From: Salipiger thiooxidans
Lineage (GTDB): Bacteria; Pseudomonadota; Alphaproteobacteria; Rhodobacterales; Rhodobacteraceae
Assembly: GCF_900102075.1 (NCBI RefSeq)
Contig: NZ_FNAV01000015.1
Span: forward strand, 99,411 to 163,410
Length of the DNA: 64,000 nt
Reading direction: 5' to 3'
Shown here piece by piece: positions 60,008-64,000 of this stretch; the first letter of the stretch is position 1; each line of letters begins with the position of its first letter. The notes beneath the pieces are model-generated. The model ran no database searches, was not told the origin of the DNA, and was given only the letters and a program-made list of their open reading frames with translations. A program made the position numbers and the translations under genes.

Positions 60008-60385
60008 TTATCCCTCCGCCGGCTTGAAAAACACGGCCGGGGCCCCGTCGGCCTCGCCCACAAAGGCGGTCACGTCCATGCCAATGACAACCTCGCCGGG
60101 GGCGATTCCGTCGACGCGGCTCATCATCCGAACGCCTTCCTCCAGCTCGACCATGCACACGTTGTAGTCGCCGCCGCGCTCGGGCTTCTGGCGCACGACG
60201 GTGGTGGTGTGGACCTTGCCCTTGCGGCTGGCGGGTTTCCACGAGATCGCGGTGCCATGGCAATGCGGGCACAGGACCCTGGGAAAGAAATGAAAGGCTC
60301 CGCAGTCATCGCACCTGGGAAGCACGATATCGTTCTTGGCGAGCGCGGTCCTGAAAATCTGGTCTGGCCCTGTGGTGTTCGACAC
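60008..60385 (-). CDS. DUF35 zinc-ribbon/OB-fold protein
   Basis: A 125-residue protein: zinc ribbon CDDCGAFHFFPRVLCPHCH (about 22-40) and OB fold from about 45. The start codon is GTG 60385 with GGAAGGAGACC upstream. It is the first gene of the 60385-56825 operon, and operator TCTAAC-N4-GTTAGA lies about 60 bp upstream. Confidence 0.87.
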   Translation of the reverse strand: MSNTTGPDQIFRTALAKNDIVLPRCDDCGAFHFFPRVLCPHCHGTAISWKPASRKGKVHTTTVVRQKPERGGDYNVCMVELEEGVRMMSRVDGIAPGEVVIGMDVTAFVGEADGAPAVFFKPAEG

Positions 60386-60445
60386 TTGCGGTCTCCTTCC
60401 GATGACGGGGTGATCGGTTTTGCGGCAAAGCGCATTGATCCTAAT

Positions 60446-60461
60446 TCTAACATATGTTAGA
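60446..60461. promoter_or_regulatory. Candidate operator, TCTAAC-N4-GTTAGA family (site 3)
   Basis: TCTAACATATGTTAGA is a perfect 16-bp palindrome in the 112-bp gap between the divergent DUF35/aldolase operon (minus) and the CoA-transferase gene (plus). It could control both. Same arms and spacing as site 2, near-identical to site 1. Confidence 0.7.
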
Positions 60462-60497
60462 TTTTGTCAAGCCCTTAGGATGATCCGCGAGAAACCC

Positions 60498-61643
60498 ATG
60501 TCAGACACGAACCCAGCTCCTCTTTCCGGCAAACTTGTTGTTGCGCTCGAACAGGCCGTTGCTGCGCCTTTCTGCTCATCGCGGCTGGCCGACGCCGGAG
60601 CGCGCGTGATCAAGGTCGAGCGCAAGGGCGCCGGCGATTTCGCCCGCGCCTACGATACCGCCGCAAACGGCGAGAGTGCCTATTTCACCTGGCTGAACCG
60701 GGGCAAGGAATCCGTCGCGCTGGATATTAAGGCCGCAGACGACCGGGAGATCCTGTTGAAGATTCTGGAAAGCGCGGATGTGTTCATCCAGAATTTGCTG
60801 CCCGGCGCGCTGAAAAAGCTGGGGCTGGATTCCGCCTCCCTGCGGGAAAAATTTCCGCGCCTCGTGACCTGCGACATCACCGGATACGGCGAAGACGGCC
60901 CGATGCGAAACGCCAAGGCCTATGACCTTTTGGTGCAGTGTGAAAGTGGCCTCGCCTCGGTGACCGGCACGCCCGATGCGCCGGGCCGGGTTGGCGTTTC
61001 GGTCTGCGATATTGCCACCGGCATGACCGCCCATGCCGGGATCTGCGAAGCCTTGGTCGCGCGCGACCGCACCGGCACCGGCAGCGGCGTTTCGGTCGCG
61101 ATGTTCGACGTGATGGCAGACTGGATGGCGGTTCCCCTTCTCTTTCACGACTACGCGGGCTTGCCCACACCCAGGACCGGACTTGGACATTCGGTCATAT
61201 GCCCCTACGGCGCGTTTCGCTGCCGGGGCGGCGACCAGGTTGTCATATCGGTCCAGAACAGCCGCGAATGGGATCGGTTCTGCGCGCAAATTCTAGGAGA
61301 CCCGGCGCTGGCCACCGACCCGCGCTTTCATGACAATTCCGCCAGAATTAACAACAAATCCGCGCTGGAAACGCTTATTGCAACTGCGTTCGGGGCGCAT
61401 GACCGTGCCGAACTGCTGAACTTGCTGGACGGTGCCGGAATTGCCTCGGCGGCGGTGAACGATGTGGCCGCGTTGTCAGATCACCCTCAACTCGACCGTT
61501 CGACCATCGAGACCCCTTCCGGACCGATCAGTGTCGCGATGCCTCCGATTCGGCGCAGCAACATTGAGACCGCTCTTGGCCTCTCTCCTGCGTTCGATGC
61601 GGATGGCGCTGCCATTCGCGCCGAGTTCGGCTTGCGGTCATAG
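60498..61643 (+). CDS. CaiB/BaiF-family CoA-transferase (class III)
   Basis: A 381-residue family III CoA-transferase: VVALEQAVAAPFCSSRLADAG at the N-terminus, QNLLPGALKKLGL, DITGYGEDGPM and the likely catalytic Asp in VCDIATGM. The N-terminal sequence resembles mesaconyl- and succinyl-CoA-dependent transferases. No racemase His/Glu set is present (VISVQNSREW in place of GAIE). ATG 60498 is preferred over ATG 60480, which sits too close to its only ribosome-site-like sequence. The stop codon lies inside an 18-bp tandem repeat. Confidence 0.86.
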   Translation: MSDTNPAPLSGKLVVALEQAVAAPFCSSRLADAGARVIKVERKGAGDFARAYDTAANGESAYFTWLNRGKESVALDIKAADDREILLKILESADVFIQNLLPGALKKLGLDSASLREKFPRLVTCDITGYGEDGPMRNAKAYDLLVQCESGLASVTGTPDAPGRVGVSVCDIATGMTAHAGICEALVARDRTGTGSGVSVAMFDVMADWMAVPLLFHDYAGLPTPRTGLGHSVICPYGAFRCRGGDQVVISVQNSREWDRFCAQILGDPALATDPRFHDNSARINNKSALETLIATAFGAHDRAELLNLLDGAGIASAAVNDVAALSDHPQLDRSTIETPSGPISVAMPPIRRSNIETALGLSPAFDADGAAIRAEFGLRS

Positions 61644-61674
61644 ATCTCGAAATCGACATAGATCTCGAAATCGA
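61639..61674. repeat. 18-bp perfect tandem duplication
   Basis: CATAGATCTCGAAATCGA is repeated twice without a gap. The first copy contains the TAG stop of the CoA-transferase gene. It could be a slippage product, and it lies between that gene and the IS66 end. Confidence 0.85.
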
Positions 61675-62515
61675 CCCGGACGCCCGCAGCCGAACCATCG
61701 ACCCGCGCATGGCGTGGTGGCACCGCTCGCCGTAACGCGAATGGCGCAGGAATGCGCTCGTGCCGATGAAAAAGGCCGACAGCCCGCATATTGTCCGATC
61801 TGCCAGCAGACCGAGCGTAAGCATCCGGCGTAGGCTGCGGTCATGTAGCGAGTTGGCGCTGCGATGTCTGCCGATTCCATGGCAGAAGGTCCGGCACCCG
61901 TGAAGCCGTTGTGTTGGGGAGCTTGTCGCGGACGTCGGCGCGCCAAGCTTGCGGGGCGATGTCGTTCATCTTGGCCGTGACGATCAGGGAATACATGAAG
62001 GCGGCACGGTCGCCTCCACGCTCGGAGCCGGCGAAGAGCCAGGATTTCCGCCCCAAGGCAATGCCGCGCAGCGCGCGCTCGGCCGCGTTGTTTGTCAGGC
62101 GGACGCGCCCATCCTCAAGGAACAACGTGAAGGCGTTCCACCGGTCCTTCTTGAACATGTCGCTGATGGCCCTGGCGACGGGGTTGAGCTTCGACATGGT
62201 GCCCTGTTCGGCCCGCATCCAGTCGTGCAGGTCCTCGACCAGGGGGCGGACCAGCCGGTGCCGGGCGTCGAGCCGACTGGCGATGTCCAGACCGTTGATC
62301 TGGCGTTCGATGTCAGGGATGGCGTCGATCTTCTTCACGGCTTCCAGCGCGACAGGCGATATGTCGTGCGCGGGCTTCTTCTGGCGGGCATTCTGCTTGA
62401 TGTCGGCGAGCTCGAAGAGCTTCCGTCGGGCATGGCTCCAGCGCAAGGCACTCTGAACCGGACCTGGGTCACGATCACCGCGATAGAGGTCGTTGTCGCC
62501 GCCATAGGCGGCAGT

Positions 62516-62541
62516 GGTTTGCTTGCAAACCATGGAGAGGG
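62516..62541. repeat. 26-bp hairpin insertion in tnpC (family II, short)
   Basis: GGTTTGCTTGCAAACC plus CATGGAGAGGG separates the LAGWQGVLQA and AAYGGDNDLY parts of TnpC. It contains an inverted repeat, TGGTTTGC/GCAAACCA, and the minus-strand CCCTCTC start shared with the insertion at 62756. Confidence 0.7.
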
Positions 62542-62610
62542 GGCCTGGAGAACGCCCTGCCACCCCGCAAGATGCCGGTTCGGATGCGCCATCCCCCTGT
62601 CGCGCGAGAA

Positions 62611-62653
62611 GGGGAGTGCGCCCATTTCCGCCATTGGTCCGAGGACAATGGGC
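62611..62653. repeat. 43-bp hairpin insertion in tnpC (family I)
   Basis: It interrupts TnpC between QAAF and FSRDRG. It has the inverted repeat CCATTGGTCC/GGACAATGG and aligns along its length with the insertion at 62977, sharing GGAGTG, CGCCAT, AATGG and CGAACGC blocks in order. Confidence 0.75.
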
Positions 62654-62755
62654 GAACGCGGCCTGTGGCGCGCCACCGCCAAAGGGCTGGTCGTCGCGGA
62701 CATAGCGCGCTGTCTGCGTCCCTCCCTTCGCGAGGAGGGGGACAGTTGTGTCGTC

Positions 62756-62796
62756 CATTGCCCGGCAGGCGCATGCAAAGCATGCTGCCGAGAGGG
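62756..62796. repeat. 41-bp hairpin insertion in tnpC (family II)
   Basis: It lies exactly between the AERLHG and DDTTVP codons of TnpC and is 41 bp, matching the +2 frame change. It contains GGCAGGCGCATGC and GCATGCTGCC as inverted arms around AAA. Confidence 0.8.
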
Positions 62797-62976
62797 GCCG
62801 TGCAGGCGCTCGGCCGCCAGAACATGGGTCCGGATCAGGGCGTGGATCGGTGCCAGAGCTGCGGTGCAGGCCCCGACCCGGTCGGCCAGCGTCGAGAGGC
62901 TGAGGTCGATACCCTCCTTGGCGTAGCGCTCGGCCTGCCGGTTCAGCGGCTGGTGCTGACCGAACGTCTCGAACAG

Positions 62977-63022
62977 GAGTGAGCCATTGTGTCGCCATGT
63001 GTTCGAGACCAATGGCGAACGC
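62977..63022. repeat. About 46-bp hairpin insertion in tnpC (family I)
   Basis: It follows the PPAPFHPTPRG codons and precedes LFETFGQHQPLNRQ. It has CCATTG and CAATGG arms and aligns with the insertion at 62611. Exact ends cannot be fixed without an uninterrupted IS66 homologue. Confidence 0.7.
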
Positions 63023-63667
63023 CGGCAGGGTCGGCCCAGCCTCGGGGCGTGGGATGGAAGGGCGCTGGCGGCTGGCTGATCTTCTCGCAGGCCCGGCACG
63101 TGAACGTCTCGCGAACGGTCTGCACCTTCCACTGCCGGGGGATGACCGCGAGCGTCTCGGTGATGTCCTCGCCCATCTTCACGATGCGGTCCGACCCACA
63201 GCAAGAGCAGGCCGAGGGCGCGTCGATCACCACGCGCTCGCGCGGCAAATGCTCCGGGAATGGCTTGCGCGCCGGGCGGCGGCGCTCGAACCCGGCGACC
63301 GCCGTGGTCTTCGCCTTCCCGGCGGCGATCTCGTCCTCGGTGGCGGCGGCCTCGAGGTCCTCGAGCCGCATCTCCGGCTGGTCGATCAGGCGGGCACGGC
63401 GTTCGACGCTGTGGCGTTCGGCGCTGGGGCCGGAGTGGTCGCGCCGGAGTTTGGCGATCTCCAGCTTGAGGTGCTCGATCATGGCCTCGGAGGTCGAGAC
63501 CACCGCCCGGGCCTGCGCCAGCTCGCTCTCGGCGGCCTCGGCACGGGCTTCCGACGCCACCAGGGCAGCGCGCAGTCGGGCCATCTCGGAGGCGGTACCG
63601 GACATGCCCGAAGCATACCCCGAGCTGGCGAAACGCCCGACAAAATATGGAGTTTTGCAGGGTTTTG

Positions 63668-64000
63668 TCCCGCCTTGGTCGGGCGTTGGGTCCAGCGCGG
63701 ATTGCGCCAGTCCATCCCCTCCAGGAGACAGCCCAGTTGGGCCGCCGAGATCTGAACCGCTTCGCCGCTGCCGCTGCTCGGCCAAATGAACTTCCCGGCC
63801 TCCAGCCCCTTGGTGTAGAGCGACATGCCCACGCCGTTGTGCCAGAGCGGCTTGACCAAGTCGCCCTTGCGGCCGCGCAAGCAAAAGATCTCCCCGGCAT
63901 GTGGATCGCGCCCGAGCCCCTGCTGGACCGACATGCGGCGCGGCATGAACACGCTGGCGCTGACGGTCCCCCCGCCGGCAATCCACACGCGCCCCCCCCC
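63668..64000 (-). pseudogene. tnpB: IS66 TnpB, partial, with internal inverted segment
   Basis: TnpB homology is clear from QQGLGRDPHAGEIFCLRGRK through GVGMSLYTKGLEAGKFIWPS to LEGMDWRNPRWTQRPTKAG. The N-terminus lies beyond the window. The frame stays open past the usual TnpB end into tnpC. Within it, 63925-63969 is inverted relative to the rest. Confidence 0.8.
63925..63969. other. 45-bp inversion flanked by GGACCG/CGGTCC inside tnpB
   Basis: Read on the minus strand, this segment gives TVSASVFMPRRMS, foreign to TnpB. Read on the plus strand, the same bases give TDMRRGMNTLALTV, exactly the expected TnpB segment, and it would join in frame to IAGGG on one side and QQGLGRDPH on the other. 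The ends are 6-bp inverted repeats. Confidence 0.9.

Larger units (their letters stand above)
61841..63605 (-). pseudogene. tnpC: IS66 transposase TnpC, disrupted in several frames
   Basis: The reading starts at ATG 63605 (MSGTASEMARLRAAL, coiled-coil region), continues through the zinc-binding CSCCGSDRIVKMGED and CRACEKISQPPAPFHP, then breaks. Homology continues as FGQHQPLNRQAERYAKEG in a second frame, DDTTVPLLAKGG in a third, FSRDRGMAHPNRHLAGW back in the second, and RDPGPVQSALRWSHARRKL to the C-terminal TNNAAERALRGIALGRKSW in the third. Each break coincides with a short hairpin-forming insertion of about 26-46 bp; insertion lengths modulo 3 agree with the frame changes. Confidence 0.85.
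61817..64000 (-). mobile_element. IS66-family insertion sequence, degenerate, right part outside the window
   Basis: Contains recognisable IS66 tnpB (partial) and tnpC reading on the minus strand. The inner boundary is placed at GTAAGCATCCGGCG (61817), which resembles IS66 terminal repeats beginning GTAAG and lies 24 bp past the tnpC stop; GACCGAGC at 61809-61816 would be one copy of an 8-bp target duplication. The other end is not present. The element is inactive as read, owing to several short insertions and an inversion. Confidence 0.75.

Noticed and set aside
61675..61816. Possible short gene between the CoA-transferase and IS66
   Set aside because: Frames of up to about 100 codons exist on both strands but none shows family features; it is probably spacer or IS-adjacent remnant.
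1..64000. CRISPR array, tRNA, rRNA, riboswitch or replication origin
   Set aside because: No spaced repeat array, tRNA-like cloverleaf, rRNA sequence or known riboswitch core was recognised on reading both strands.

Overview
The window is a GC-rich (about 65% by eye), densely packed stretch of what looks like an alphaproteobacterial genome, most likely a Rhodobacteraceae/Roseobacter-type organism. That is inferred from four TRAP-type carboxylate transporters, many ATGA-coupled genes, codon style and IclR regulators next to acyl-CoA catabolic genes. No rRNA, tRNA, CRISPR or phage genes were seen. Almost every gene belongs to CoA-thioester catabolism or carboxylate uptake, so the region reads as a catabolic island for one or more branched or (ali)cyclic carboxylic acids. 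At the far right it is interrupted by a decayed IS66 element that runs off the window.

Layout. (1) 251-9407, minus: TRAP transporter (DctP-DctQ-DctM), SDR, acyl-CoA dehydrogenase (ACAD), AMP-forming CoA ligase, MaoC hydratase, then a citryl-CoA-lyase-like protein translationally coupled to an AMACR-type racemase. (2) 10169-10972: IclR regulator. (3) 11113-15661, minus: fused ADP-forming acyl-CoA synthetase, ACAD, CaiB/BaiF CoA-transferase. (4) 15820-21169, plus: split ADP-forming synthetase (two genes), MaoC-like, ACAD, thiolase-like plus DUF35, ending in a strong terminator. (5) 21258-25914, minus: GctAB/IpdAB-like CoA-transferase, TAXI receptor and a frameshifted fused TRAP permease. (6) 26079-27530, minus: polytopic membrane protein of unknown family. 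(7) 28010-31619, plus: MmgE/PrpD protein and an ACAD pair. (8) 31649-33058, minus: second IclR and a degenerate MaoC-like protein. (9) 33382-41762, plus: ACAD pair, TAXI receptor, fused TRAP permease, PaaI thioesterase, SDR, DUF35 plus thiolase-like, terminator. (10) 41831-49997, minus: crotonase, CoA-transferase, two ACADs, second crotonase, DctQ-DctM-DctP. (11) 50222-51187: nitronate monooxygenase-like. (12) 51263-56753, minus: transglutaminase-like, MaoC, ACAD pair, crotonase, PaaK-like protein. (13) 56825-60385, minus: DUF35, thiolase-like, double-hotdog hydratase, AMACR-like racemase. (14) 60498-61643: CoA-transferase. (15) 61817-end: IS66.

How the parts may work together. Acids enter through TRAP systems, are activated by AMP- or ADP-forming ligases or CoA-transferases, epimerised by racemases, and oxidised by about eleven ACADs, of which three are adjacent divergent pairs resembling the alpha2beta2 enzymes of actinobacterial steroid side-chain degradation. 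They are then hydrated by MaoC or crotonase enzymes, oxidised by SDRs and cleaved. The three thiolase-fold proteins lack the nucleophilic Cys and each sits beside a DUF35 zinc-ribbon/OB protein, the arrangement of Ltp2-type retro-aldolases. Two conserved palindromes in promoter regions, RCACATATRTGC and TCTAAC-N4-GTTAGA, appear to tie the operons into two regulons. The growth substrate cannot be read from the sequence.
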